64,000 nt of DNA from Streptomyces sp. NBC_01264. Its GTDB lineage: Bacteria; Actinomycetota; Actinomycetes; Streptomycetales; Streptomycetaceae. The position numbers and the translations under genes were made by a program. The stretch lies in the NCBI RefSeq assembly GCF_026340675.1, contig NZ_JAPEOX010000001.1, forward strand, positions 4,278,001 through 4,342,000, in the 5' to 3' direction. The notes under the pieces are model-generated. The model was not told where the DNA came from, did no database searches, and saw nothing but the letters and a program-made list of their open reading frames with translations. Of this stretch, positions 32,688 through 40,077 are shown piece by piece (the first letter of the stretch is position 1; every line of letters begins with the position of its first letter).

Positions 32688-33092
32688 TTGACGCTGGTCC
32701 AGATGCAGCCCCGCTCCCCGCGTGTCGACCTCGTCCGCAGGACGGTGGACGACGCCATGGAGGCGGCCGGTCCGCAGGTCTGTGACGACATGACCGTCGA
32801 GGTGGCCCTGGCCGTCACGGCCAGTTCCCGCGCCGACCATCTGCTCGTCTGCGACGAGGACGGCCTCTGCACCGGGCTGATCACGCAGGAGCGGCTGAGC
32901 GCCATCCGCGACAGCGCCGCGTACACCGACCGGCTCCGGCTGCGCGATGTCCTCGGCGACCGTGGGCCGTTCGCCTCGCCCAGGACCACGATGGCCGAGG
33001 CCGAGCACGCGATGCGCTACCGCAAGCTCGCCGCCCTGCCCGTCGTCGATGAACAAGGCAGCGCTCTGGGCGTCCTCGCCCTCGCCCGCTGA
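32688..33092 (+). CDS. CBS-domain protein
   Basis: 134 residues from TTG 32688, chosen because AGGAGG lies 7 bases upstream. Upstream in-frame codons to 32649 have no ribosome site. Two CBS motifs are visible: DDMTVEVALAVTASSRADHLLVCDEDGLCTGLITQERL, and a second with ASPRTTMAEAEHAMRYRKLAALPVVDEQGSALGVLALAR. CBS pairs bind adenosyl nucleotides and sense energy state. The gene follows the helicase by 47 bp and is likely co-transcribed. Confidence 0.83.
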   Translation: MTLVQMQPRSPRVDLVRRTVDDAMEAAGPQVCDDMTVEVALAVTASSRADHLLVCDEDGLCTGLITQERLSAIRDSAAYTDRLRLRDVLGDRGPFASPRTTMAEAEHAMRYRKLAALPVVDEQGSALGVLALAR

Positions 33093-33141
33093 GCCACCTC
33101 ACCGTGGCCGGACCGTTCTCCTCTTCTCCCTGTGAGGCCTC

Positions 33142-33459
33142 ATGCGCTGTGTCATCGCCCGCTTCCCGTTCGACCTGACCAAGAGCGGCGTCCTGGAGTC
33201 CATGAAGGGCATCAAGCCCGAGCAGGTCCTCGGCGAGTCCGTGATCATCGGCCGCCGCACCTACCCCGTGAAGCAGGTCGGCCAGGTCCTCACCCGCCAG
33301 GACCGCCGCGACTTCAGCGCCGGCGAAGTCCTCCGCGCCATGACCCAGCTCGGCTTCACCTGCCGCGGCAGCAGCATTCCCCGGGCCGCCATCGCCACGC
33401 GCGTACTCAGCCCGCTCCAGCGAGCCTCCGCGATGCTCGGCACCCCCGTCACCGCCTGA
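33142..33459 (+). CDS. Conserved small protein of the SCO5918 type, unknown function
   Basis: 105 residues. Sequence features: RFPFDLTKSGVLESMKGIKPEQVLGESVIIGRRTYPVKQVGQVLTRQDRRDFSAGEVLRAMTQLGFTCR. It is a compact alpha/beta protein with no signal or membrane helix. In streptomycetes this small protein commonly follows the cold-shock DEAD-box helicase, and I know it only as a conserved family of unknown function. An RNA-binding role would suit its basic residues and neighbours, but this is inference. Confidence 0.7.
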   Translation: MRCVIARFPFDLTKSGVLESMKGIKPEQVLGESVIIGRRTYPVKQVGQVLTRQDRRDFSAGEVLRAMTQLGFTCRGSSIPRAAIATRVLSPLQRASAMLGTPVTA

Positions 33460-33497
33460 CCGGTAGGCCGGCGCACGCCGCCACCCGAACAGCGAAC

Positions 33498-33529
33498 AGG
33501 GCCCGACCGGCACACGCCGATCGGGCCCT
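33498..33529 (+). terminator. Terminator of the helicase-CBS operon
   Basis: AGGGCCCGACCGGC against GCCGATCGGGCCCT, a 14-bp stem with one mismatch and a 4-nt loop. The stem sequence is close to the terminator at 29595. Confidence 0.8.
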
Positions 33530-33650
33530 TCCGCATACCCACAGGGAAGCGCGGACGGGTGGACCTCCCGCCAAGCCCGGCCCCGAGTCCTGACCGCCAG
33601 GACTCCGCGCGGAGAGGCCCTGGATCGGCTACCCACGCGCGGGCTCTCGC

Positions 33651-34055
33651 CTATCCGCCCGTCCGACGGGGCAGGAGGGCCCGTACGGTCTTGCCGCCTT
33701 CGGGCGTGGGGGTGACAACCGTGGCGTCGGCAAGATCGTTGACCATGTGCCAGCCGAACCCGCCGGTGCCGTCGACGAGGTCGGGTGTGCGCATGCGCGG
33801 CGGGTGGGGACTGGCGTCCTCGACGGCGACCTCGATGGTGTCGCAATGCACGGCCAGCCGGAGCGTGTAGGCGCCGCCGCCGTGACGCAGGGCGTTGGTG
33901 ACGAGCTCGGAGACGACCAGGATCACAGTGTCGGCGCAATCCCGATCGATGCCCCACGGCCCAAGGGCTCCGAGGAATGTCCGGGTGGCCTGGCGCGCCT
34001 CGGCGACGGCGGTCGTTGAAGCAAGGGCTGTGCACTCGGCGCTCATCGTGGTCAT
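33651..34055 (-). CDS. RsbW-like ATP-binding protein (anti-sigma kinase fold)
   Basis: 134 residues from ATG 34055 (CGGAG 7 bases upstream). The HATPase_c_2 landmarks are the N box VILVVSELVTNALRHGGG (about 44-61), the G1-like VEDASPHPPRMR and the G2-like GGFGWHMVNDLADATVV. Such single-domain kinases bind or phosphorylate anti-sigma antagonists; streptomycetes have dozens. No sigma or antagonist gene lies beside it, though it is within a stress gene group. It points away from the leader RNA at 34187. Confidence 0.85.
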   Translation of the reverse strand: MTTMSAECTALASTTAVAEARQATRTFLGALGPWGIDRDCADTVILVVSELVTNALRHGGGAYTLRLAVHCDTIEVAVEDASPHPPRMRTPDLVDGTGGFGWHMVNDLADATVVTPTPEGGKTVRALLPRRTGG

Positions 34056-34186
34056 CGCGCGCTCCGGGTCTGTTGTCGGTGTCCGGCCTTGCCTGCCCGG
34101 TCGTTGTTCCCTGTCCCGCAACTGTTCAACCTGACGAGACCTGATTACCTCCGTGGCGCGCACCCAAAAATCTATCGCGGCTGAAG

Positions 34187-34215
34187 TAGACATTGGGCGG
34201 TGGCGTGGCTATGGT
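34187..34215 (+). promoter_or_regulatory. Promoter of leader RNA copy 1
   Basis: TAGACA (34187-34192) and TATGGT (34210-34215) are 17 nt apart, a good HrdB-type match. The same boxes and spacing occur at 36182-36210 although the DNA further upstream has diverged. Confidence 0.7.
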
Positions 34216-34873
34216 TTCTCTCGTAACCCAGAGAGACCGCAGGGTCTGGCAGAGACGAACTGCCGGGCAGCAGTACACGCAGTACCGAAGTCGCAGTGCG
34301 CAGGACGGTGCGGTGGTGGTGTTTCGAAGCCAGAGCAGTTGAGTTGAACGACGGCGACGGGACTGACGACCGGACCGGGTGGCCCGCAGTCATCAGGGGC
34401 GACCGCGAGCAGTACCCAGCAGTGAAGTCAGTGAGCAGCACCTCGGTGAAGGCGTCGGCTGCGGGCGCGCGCACCGGGAAGTTCGGCAGTGGGGTTCCAA
34501 GCCAGAGCAGACGCACGATGGGCGACGGGGCTGGCTGCCGAAACGTGGCGCTAGGTCAGGCCACGAGCAGTAACAGCGGTTCGCAGTACAGAAAGAAGTA
34601 CCAGCAGTACGCAGTCCCCCGCTTCGCAAGTAGTTGACACCGAGGGATGAACGGAGGAGTTGAAGCGCCATCAGGATCGCCCGGACGTAAGCCTGAGTCC
34701 GGGTACCGCAGGACATCGATAGTGAGGTGGTCTCCGGTCAAGCAACCGCGATCCCCGCATTCCCGGCAGCATCTCGGCCGGGTCGACGGAAACAGATGGC
34801 CGGCGCAGCAACAGGGCCGGCAGATGGTGTAGCAGTTCCTTCGGGGCCCTGGCGTCGTACGCGCCAGGGCCCC
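34216..34873 (+). ncRNA. Large structured leader RNA, copy 1
   Basis: About 650 nt, no coding-like ORF. Near the 5' end are a TCTCTC/GAGAGA hairpin (34213-34238) and a second hairpin at 34244-34268 with 9-bp arms. The second arm is the same in copy 2, but the first differs (GTCTGGCAG here, GCCCGGCAG in copy 2); each change is a G-U or G-C pair, so pairing is kept. CAGTA words occur at 34271, 34280, 34410, 34568, 34584 and 34605. One ~250-nt module (about 34307-34567) is followed by a 3' domain and a terminator 48 nt before the MerR-like gene. I do not recognise it as a described RNA class. Confidence 0.6.
34843..34873 (+). terminator. Terminator/attenuator of leader RNA copy 1
   Basis: GGGGCCCTGGCG and its complement form a 12-13 bp stem with a short loop, directly upstream of the MerR-like gene. 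Placement favours attenuation. The corresponding hairpin at 37223 has different stem bases but the same pairing. Confidence 0.8.
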
Positions 34874-34920
34874 TCCCCACGCTCCGCCCCCTCCCTCTAC
34901 CTGTTTCGCAGTGAGGTGCG

Positions 34921-35259
34921 ATGACAGCAGACGACTCGTTCAGCCGTCTCGACGACGACGGCTACCCCGCCTACACGATGGGCCGGGCCGCAGAGATGCT
35001 CGGCACCACCCAGGCCTTCCTCCGCGCCATTGGAGAGGCCCACCTGATCACCCCGCTGCGTTCCGAGGGCGGCCACCGCCGCTACTCCCGCTCCCAGTTG
35101 CGCATTGCCGCCCGCGCCCGGGAACTCGTCGACCGGGGCACTCCCATTGAGGCCGCCTGCCGGATCGTGATGCTGGAGATCCGACTCGAGGAAGCTCAGC
35201 GCGTCAACGCCGAGCACCACTCGCCCGCATCCGAAGGGCGCCCGCGCACGGCGGCCTGA
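34921..35259 (+). CDS. MerR-like helix-turn-helix protein, copy 1
   Basis: 112 residues. A MerR-type HTH is clear: YTMGRAAEMLGTTQAFLRAIGEAHLITPLRSEGGHRRYSRSQLRIAARARELVDRGTPIEAACRIVMLEIRLEEAQRVN. The GGHRRYS wing is diagnostic, and a short coiled coil follows. No effector-binding domain is present, so it may act constitutively or through dimer partners. It is expressed, if at all, by read-through of the terminator of the upstream leader RNA. Its paralogue is at 37279, with the same leader arrangement. Confidence 0.88.
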   Translation: MTADDSFSRLDDDGYPAYTMGRAAEMLGTTQAFLRAIGEAHLITPLRSEGGHRRYSRSQLRIAARARELVDRGTPIEAACRIVMLEIRLEEAQRVNAEHHSPASEGRPRTAA

Positions 35260-35456
35260 GGTGGACGTGCCCGCCGATCGCGGTGGGCACTCCCGCCCGC
35301 GCGTGTCGGAGGTATGACGCACCTTGCTGCCTATGGTGACGGGCCGTTGGCGGCGTGTAGCGTCTGCGTCAGCTGTCGTGGTTCGGAAGTCCCCCTTGCC
35401 CACGCCTTGGTGTGGGCGTTTTGCTGTGCAGTGCCGCAGGAACCAGGACGATCACC

Positions 35457-35482
35457 TCCGCCTTCCGCATGGAGCGGAAGGC
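35457..35482 (+). promoter_or_regulatory. Hairpin in the 5' UTR of the second cold-shock gene
   Basis: GCCTTCCGC and GCGGAAGGC, perfect arms in the last 50 nt before the start codon. The 248-bp gap 35260-35507 otherwise has another GCCCACGCC/GGTGTGGGC stem near 35397-35419 and no gene. Confidence 0.5.
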
Positions 35483-35507
35483 GTTCATCGACTGGAAGGC
35501 ATGAGAC

Positions 35508-35711
35508 ATGGCTACGGGAACCGTGAAGTGGTTCAACGCTGAAAAGGGCTTCGGCTTCATCGCCCAGGACGGTGGAGGCCCGGACGTCTTCGCCCACTAC
35601 TCCGCGATCAACTCCTCGGGCTACCGCGAGCTCCAGGAGGGCCAGGTCGTCACGTTCGACATCGCCCAGGGCCAGAAGGGCCCCCAGGCCGAGAACATCA
35701 ACCCGGCCTGA
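35508..35711 (+). CDS. Cold-shock domain protein (CspA family), second copy
   Basis: 67 residues with RNP1 KGFGFI and RNP2 DVFAHY, starting [13 protein letters not shown]. It differs from the protein at 30595 mainly in the loop ([17 protein letters not shown]) and C-terminus. It follows the MerR-like gene by 248 bp with its own leader. Cold-shock proteins beside this MerR-like protein, from memory, recur in streptomycetes. Confidence 0.95.
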   Translation: MATGTVKWFNAEKGFGFIAQDGGGPDVFAHYSAINSSGYRELQEGQVVTFDIAQGQKGPQAENINPA

Positions 35712-35735
35712 CCCTCCCCCACCCCGCCCGCGTTC

Positions 35736-35765
35736 AGGGCCGCGCAGCGTTTGCCGCGCGGCCCT
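35736..35765 (+). terminator. Terminator after the second cold-shock gene
   Basis: AGGGCCGCGC and GCGCGGCCCT are perfect 10-bp arms with a 10-nt loop, 24 nt after the stop. Confidence 0.8.
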
Positions 35766-36181
35766 GATCCGCGTCCGGAGCGGGGCGGACCGACGGGGAG
35801 GCAGTCCGGCGACTGTCCTTCCCGGTGGAGGGCGGCATGGCAGTCGGTCGTGCTCGGGTGGCGCATTTCCTTCAGCTCGTCCTGCGGCTTCCTCGCGCGG
35901 GATCAGTGCCGCTTCGTCCCGCTTACCCAGGGTAGGCAGGGGCACGCAGGGCTTCGGCTGTGAGCCCGTGAATCACGCGATTACCTCCGTTCGAACCGAC
36001 GCGGTTGCGCCGTCAACAGGGTGGGCAGCCCCGCCAGGTGCAGCCAGGGATGTGCCGCCATCCGGGACCTCTCCACCCGGCTTGCTCACCCGCGTGCGCC
36101 GGACTAACAGCCTCAGGGAGCAGCCGTGCTCGAGTCCGATTACCTCCTGACCAGCCAAGAGCAAATCTATCGCGGCTGGAG
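35766..36181. other. Noncoding spacer between cold-shock gene and leader RNA copy 2
   Basis: About 416 bp; ORFs here lack coding bias. The final 35 bp (AAATCTATCGCGGCTG) match the sequence before the promoter of copy 1 (34169-34184). The upstream CGATTACCTCC also occurs near 34140, so the duplicated unit probably starts here. Confidence 0.5.
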
Positions 36182-36210
36182 TAGACATTGGGCGGTGGCA
36201 TGGTTATGGT
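36182..36210 (+). promoter_or_regulatory. Promoter of leader RNA copy 2
   Basis: TAGACA (36182-36187), 17-nt spacer, TATGGT (36205-36210). The spacer differs from copy 1 at two positions only. Confidence 0.7.
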
Positions 36211-37253
36211 TTCTCTCGTAACCCAGAGAGACCGCAGGGCCCGGCAGAGACGAACTGCCGGGCAGCAGTACCCGTAGTTGCAGTGCGCATGACGGTGCGG
36301 TGGTGGAGTTCCGAAGCCAGAGCTATTGCAGGACGGCGACGGGACTGACGACCGGACCGGGTGGCCCGCAGTCATCAGGGGCGACCGTGAGCAGCACCCA
36401 GCAGTGAAGTCAGTGAGCAGCACCTCGGTGAAGGCGTCGGCTGCGGGCGCGCGCACCGGGAAGTTCGGCAGTGGGGTTCCAAGCCAGAGCAGACGCACGA
36501 TGGGCGACGGGGCTGGCTGCCGAAACGTGGCGCTAGATCAGGCCACGAGTAGTAGAAGCGGTTCGCAGTACAGCAGTAATCACCACCCGCAGTAGACGCA
36601 GTATCCGTAGTTGCAGTGTGTAGGGCGGTGCGGTGGTGGAGTTCCGAAGCCAGAGCTATTGCAGGACGGCGACGGGACTGACGACCGGACCGGGTGGCCC
36701 GCAGTGATCAGGGGCCACCACGAGCAGTACCGCAGTTGACGCAGTGGCAGTACCTGTAAGTGCAGTTCTCGTAGGTGCAGTACCCAGCAGTGAAGTCAGT
36801 GAGCAGCACCTCGGTGAAGGCGTCGGCTGCGGGCGCGCGCACCGGGAAGTTCGGCAGTGGGGTTCCAAGCCAGAGCAGACGCAGGACGGGCGACGGGGCT
36901 GGCTGCCGAAACGTGGCGCTAAGTCAGGTCACGAGCAGCACAAGTGGTTGGCAGTACGCAGTATCAGCAGTAAGCGTCACCGGCATTACGTAGTACCCCG
37001 CTTGGTAAGTAGTTGATCACCGAGGGAAGAACGGAGGAGCTTGGCGCCATCAGGATCGCCCGGGCCGGCAGGTTGAAGCCCGGGTACCGCAGGACATCGC
37101 TAGTGAGGTGGTCTCCGGTCAAGCAACCGCGATCCCCGCACCCCGATCACGCATGAGTCGGGTCAGCGGAAACAGAAGGCCGGCGCAGTCTCAAGGTCGG
37201 CAGATGGTGTAGCAGTTCCTTCGGGGCCCTGGTGCCATAGGCACCAGGGCCCC
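36211..37253 (+). ncRNA. Large structured leader RNA, copy 2 with internal tandem module
   Basis: About 1040 nt. The 5' hairpin 36239-36263 has perfect 9-bp arms (GCCCGGCAG/CTGCCGGGC). The ~250-nt module found once in copy 1 is present twice here (about 36293-36549 and 36625-36934). The modules are separated by a spacer made of CAGTA-type words (36566, 36574, 36590, 36599). More occur at 36725, 36748, 36778, 36952, 36959 and 36968. The 3' domain (about 37010-37222) again matches copy 1, and a strong terminator ends it before a MerR-like gene. No ORF shows coding bias. Confidence 0.6.
37223..37253 (+). terminator. Terminator/attenuator of leader RNA copy 2
   Basis: GGGGCCCTGGTGCC and GGCACCAGGGCCCC pair perfectly around a 3-nt loop, 25 nt upstream of the MerR-like ATG. 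Confidence 0.85.
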
Positions 37254-37278
37254 TCCACGCGTTCCGGAAAGAGGCTCA

Positions 37279-37635
37279 ATGACAGCAGACGACTCGTTCG
37301 GCCGTCTCGACGACGACGACTACCCCGCCTACACCATGGGCCGGGCCGCAGCGATGCTCGGCACCACCCAAGGTTTCCTCCGCGCCCTGGGCGAGGCCCG
37401 CCTCATCACCCCGCTCCGCTCGGACGGCGGCCACCGGCGCTACTCCCGCTACCAGCTGCGCATCGCCGCCCGCGCCCGCGAACTCGTCGATCACGGAACC
37501 CCGATCGACTCCGCCTGCCGCATCATCATCCTGGAAGACCAGCTCGAGGAAGCCCAGCGCATCAACGCCGAGTACCGCCGAGCCGGCGAATCCTCCGCTC
37601 CATCGGCCTCGCCCTCGGCCTCGGCCTCGGCCTGA
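37279..37635 (+). CDS. MerR-like helix-turn-helix protein, copy 2
   Basis: 118 residues, highly similar to the protein at 34921: YTMGRAAAMLGTTQGFLRALGEARLITPLRSDGGHRRYSRYQLRIAARARELVDHGTPIDSACRIIILEDQLEEAQRIN, ending in a Ser/Ala repeat tail. The ribosome site is GAAAGAGG about 7 bases before the ATG, just beyond the attenuator hairpin. The pair with its leader is a duplication; this copy has the larger leader. Confidence 0.88.
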   Translation: MTADDSFGRLDDDDYPAYTMGRAAAMLGTTQGFLRALGEARLITPLRSDGGHRRYSRYQLRIAARARELVDHGTPIDSACRIIILEDQLEEAQRINAEYRRAGESSAPSASPSASASA

Positions 37636-37829
37636 GGTGATCGTGCCCGCCCGGCATCGGCGGGCCCCGGTCTTGGCCCGTTTCCGGGGTGACGGGCGTG
37701 CGCAGGCGCGTGGCCCCGGTTGCGCAGCAGACATCGGGGCATGTGGTCGGGCAGGCGCGAACCGGTGGGGCACCGAGCCACCACGTCCGGTCGCCGAGGA
37801 CGAGGAGACGGTCTGTAAGCGGAGTGTGG

Positions 37830-38174
37830 ATGTACTCGCAGGACAGCGATTACACGTCCGGGCAGTCACTGGTGGGTTTCACCGTGGAAGCCGCTGACGG
37901 TGTCATCGGACACGTCGACCGACAGCAGGACCAGCCGGGCATGCAGCACCTGGTCGTCGACACCGGCGTGTGGGTGTTCGGCAGGAGCGTCCTGATCCCG
38001 GCCGGCGCCATCACCCACATCGATACGGCGGCGCAGGCAGTGAAGGTCTCGGCCACGCAGGAAGACGTCAAAGCCGCACCCCGGTTCACCACCGACAGCG
38101 AAACAGCCGACCACGCCTACCTGTCCGCGGTCGGCGACCACTACGTCTCTCTAGGCCGACCGCCCGCGCCCTGA
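37830..38174 (+). CDS. PRC-barrel domain protein, second
   Basis: 114 residues from ATG 37830 (GGAG 5 bases upstream). GQSLVGFTVEAADGVIGHVDRQQDQPGMQHLVVDTGVWVFGRSVLIPAGAITHIDTAAQAVKVSATQEDVK is a PRC barrel with the typical V-G-x-V-D turn. The tail (AYLSAVGDHYVSLG) resembles members grouped with general-stress genes. Related in fold, not closely in sequence, to the protein at 26647. Confidence 0.8.
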   Translation: MYSQDSDYTSGQSLVGFTVEAADGVIGHVDRQQDQPGMQHLVVDTGVWVFGRSVLIPAGAITHIDTAAQAVKVSATQEDVKAAPRFTTDSETADHAYLSAVGDHYVSLGRPPAP

Positions 38175-38243
38175 CCCGAAGCCGGTCGGCAACTCACCGG
38201 CCCACACACGAATGAACCGGCAAGCATCGAAACGTCGTCGCGC

Positions 38244-39029
38244 TCAGTGGGCAGCGAGGAAGACGGCGATGTAGTGCGCGGTGAAGGCTGCCACGGTCAG
38301 GGCGTGGAACACCTCGTGGTATCCGAACCAGCGGGGTGAGGGGTCGGGGCGCTGGAGGGCGTACACGACGGCGCCCGCGCTGTAGAGCAGGCCGCCCGTC
38401 ACGATCAGGGTGAGTACGGCCGCGCCGCCGCTGTGCAGGAAGTCGGGCAGGTAGCGCACCGGTGCCCAGCCCAAAGCCAGGTAGCAGGGCGTGTACAGCC
38501 AGCGGGGTGCTCCGATCCACAGGACGCGGAAGGCGATGCCGGCCAGAGCGCCCGTCCACACGATCCACAGGAGGACGGAGCGCTGGTCGGGGGCGAGGAG
38601 GAGGACGGCGAGCGGGGTGCAGGTGCCGGCGATGATGAGGAAGATGTTGGCGTGGTCGAGGCGGCGCAGGACTGCCTCGCCGAGGGGTCCCCAGGTGCCG
38701 AGGTGGTAGACGGCGCTCGTCCCGAACAGCAGCCAGGCGGTGACGGCGTACACGGTGCACGCCGCAGTGGCCTCTGGTGTTCCTGCCAGACAGATGAGGA
38801 CGATGCCCGCGGCCAGGGACGCGGGGACCATGCCGGCATGGAGCCAGCCCCGTAGCTTCGGCTTGATCGGCTCCACCAGCTCGGCCGCTCGCCCGAGCAG
38901 GTCGGCGGGAGGCTCGGAGCCCTCGCTTCCCCCATCCGTCGGTGCGGAGACACCATGGCCGTCTTCGGCGTCGTCCCGGGGCACTACTTCCCGTCCTGAC
39001 ACGTGCTGCTGGGCGTCACTGGCAACCAT
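38244..39029 (-). CDS. Hemolysin III / PAQR family membrane protein
   Basis: 261 residues. The first 55 are acidic and soluble. Seven membrane helices follow, beginning at KLRGWLHAGMVPASLAAGIVLICLAG. Conserved family histidines are seen in TSAVYHLGTWG, LRRLDHANIFLIIAGTCTPLAVLLL and GYHEVFHALTVAAFTAHYIAVFL, the zinc-type site of PAQR-like hydrolases. Bacterial members (TrhA-like) influence membrane lipid homeostasis; true haemolysis is doubtful. Located among stress genes in element II. Confidence 0.9.
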   Translation of the reverse strand: MVASDAQQHVSGREVVPRDDAEDGHGVSAPTDGGSEGSEPPADLLGRAAELVEPIKPKLRGWLHAGMVPASLAAGIVLICLAGTPEATAACTVYAVTAWLLFGTSAVYHLGTWGPLGEAVLRRLDHANIFLIIAGTCTPLAVLLLAPDQRSVLLWIVWTGALAGIAFRVLWIGAPRWLYTPCYLALGWAPVRYLPDFLHSGGAAVLTLIVTGGLLYSAGAVVYALQRPDPSPRWFGYHEVFHALTVAAFTAHYIAVFLAAH

Positions 39030-39248
39030 GAGTCCATGCTAGGAGCCGGTCCGGAGCGGCATGGCCCGAGGGGTGCTCCAGTCTCCGGCGCGGCACCGCC
39101 GGGCGCGGCCGGTTCGACCGCCTCTTGGTTGCGGTCCTGGCAGTCTTCTTCCAACTGGGGCTGTGGAACTCGTGTAATTCGGCGGGCCAGGGGAACGATC
39201 TGGGCTTCCGAAAGGGCCTCTCCGCTCTCCTACGTTCAAGGACCGCCG

Positions 39249-39809
39249 ATGCTTCCCGAGTTCCGCTCCCACGCGTCCGCCCCCCTCTCCCATCAGCTGG
39301 AACAGCGACTGGGACTGGACCCCCGCCTCGAAGCCGGCCACATCGACGTGGAGCGCGTCGCGGACATCGCCGTCGTCGCATCAGCACACTCCGACGGATA
39401 CGCGGCCACCGCACACCTCCTCGGCCTACTGGCAGCGCTCCCCGCCCCCACCGAGTCCGGAGAGCACTTCTGGTCGGACCTGTGGAGGTCATCGGGCTCC
39501 CTCTACTTGCTGCCCTCCAACATCAAGGCGTGCGTGCTGAGTTCACTGGCCGGAGAAGGCACCGGTCTGGCCGGTCAGATCCTCTCGGCCTTCGACGAGA
39601 TGACCCCGCCCCAGCGCATCGCGGCCGGAGAGGTCATCGGCCGGGCACTCGCCGAGTCCGACCACCTCCCCGACCTCAAAACACAGGTCATCGGCGAGCT
39701 GTGGCTCCGCGACCTCGAACTCACCGCCTGGCGCGTCCTGCACGCGGACCACAAATCAGCCGATCCGTCCAGGCGAGAGGCCTTCTTCCACGCGTGGACG
39801 AGCGTCTGA
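39249..39809 (+). CDS. Protein of unknown function at the right end of element II
   Basis: 186 residues from ATG 39249 (AAGGA 6 bases upstream). It is helical with no recognised family. Direct features are HIDVERVADIAVVASAHSDGYAATAHLLGLLAALPAP, NIKACVLSSLAGEGTGLAGQIL and a LPDLKTQVIGELWLRDLELTAWRVLHADH end. There is no membrane helix or signal. It ends 39 bp before the right-end repeat, the position where cargo genes with defence or fitness roles are often found; nothing more can be claimed. Confidence 0.65.
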   Translation: MLPEFRSHASAPLSHQLEQRLGLDPRLEAGHIDVERVADIAVVASAHSDGYAATAHLLGLLAALPAPTESGEHFWSDLWRSSGSLYLLPSNIKACVLSSLAGEGTGLAGQILSAFDEMTPPQRIAAGEVIGRALAESDHLPDLKTQVIGELWLRDLELTAWRVLHADHKSADPSRREAFFHAWTSV

Positions 39810-39847
39810 TCTGCAACGTCACCCGTGCGTGCACCGCCGAATGCGTG

Positions 39848-39978
39848 CGCGATGCGTGAGCGGACGGGGCGGCACCAGCCGTCATGCGCAGGACGCGGCA
39901 CCATGCCGCGCGGCGCTGACCAGGAGGTTCAGCGCCACGCAGCACGGACCGGAACCGCCCGACACGGATTCGATCCCA
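39848..39978. repeat. Right-end repeat of element II (copy 2)
   Basis: Matches 25892-26022 closely through GATTCGATCCCA. It confirms that element II has the same right end as element I. Confidence 0.75.
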
Positions 39979-40023
39979 CTCCTAAAGCGGGTGTCGCAGG
40001 TTCGAATCCTGCCGAGGGCACAA
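39979..40023 (+). repeat. Attachment-site copy 3 (junction of elements II and III)
   Basis: 45 bp identical to the core in the tRNA gene (CTCCTAAAGCGGG through CACAA). Only the 3' portion of the tRNA is present. Confidence 0.9.
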
Positions 40024-40027
40024 GGGA

Positions 40028-40060
40028 AAGGCCCCCAGTCGATCATGACTGGGGGCCTTT
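40028..40060. terminator. Terminator between att copy 3 and the element III integrase
   Basis: AAAGGCCCCCAGTC and GACTGGGGGCCTTT pair as a 14-bp stem with T/A tails on both sides, so it works in both directions. It resembles the hairpin at 51208 after att copy 4. Confidence 0.85.
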
Positions 40061-40077
40061 GACATCTACAGCTGACA

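Noticed and set aside
34296..34637. Small proteins encoded within the leader RNAs (ORFs at 34296, 36326, 36744)
   Set aside because: No ribosome sites, poor GC3 bias and no conservation of frame between copies because of indels, while RNA pairing is preserved.
36211..37010. CRISPR array, suggested by repeated units and short repeated words
   Set aside because: Repeats are irregular in length and spacing, the CAGTA words are only 5-6 nt, and no cas gene is in the window.
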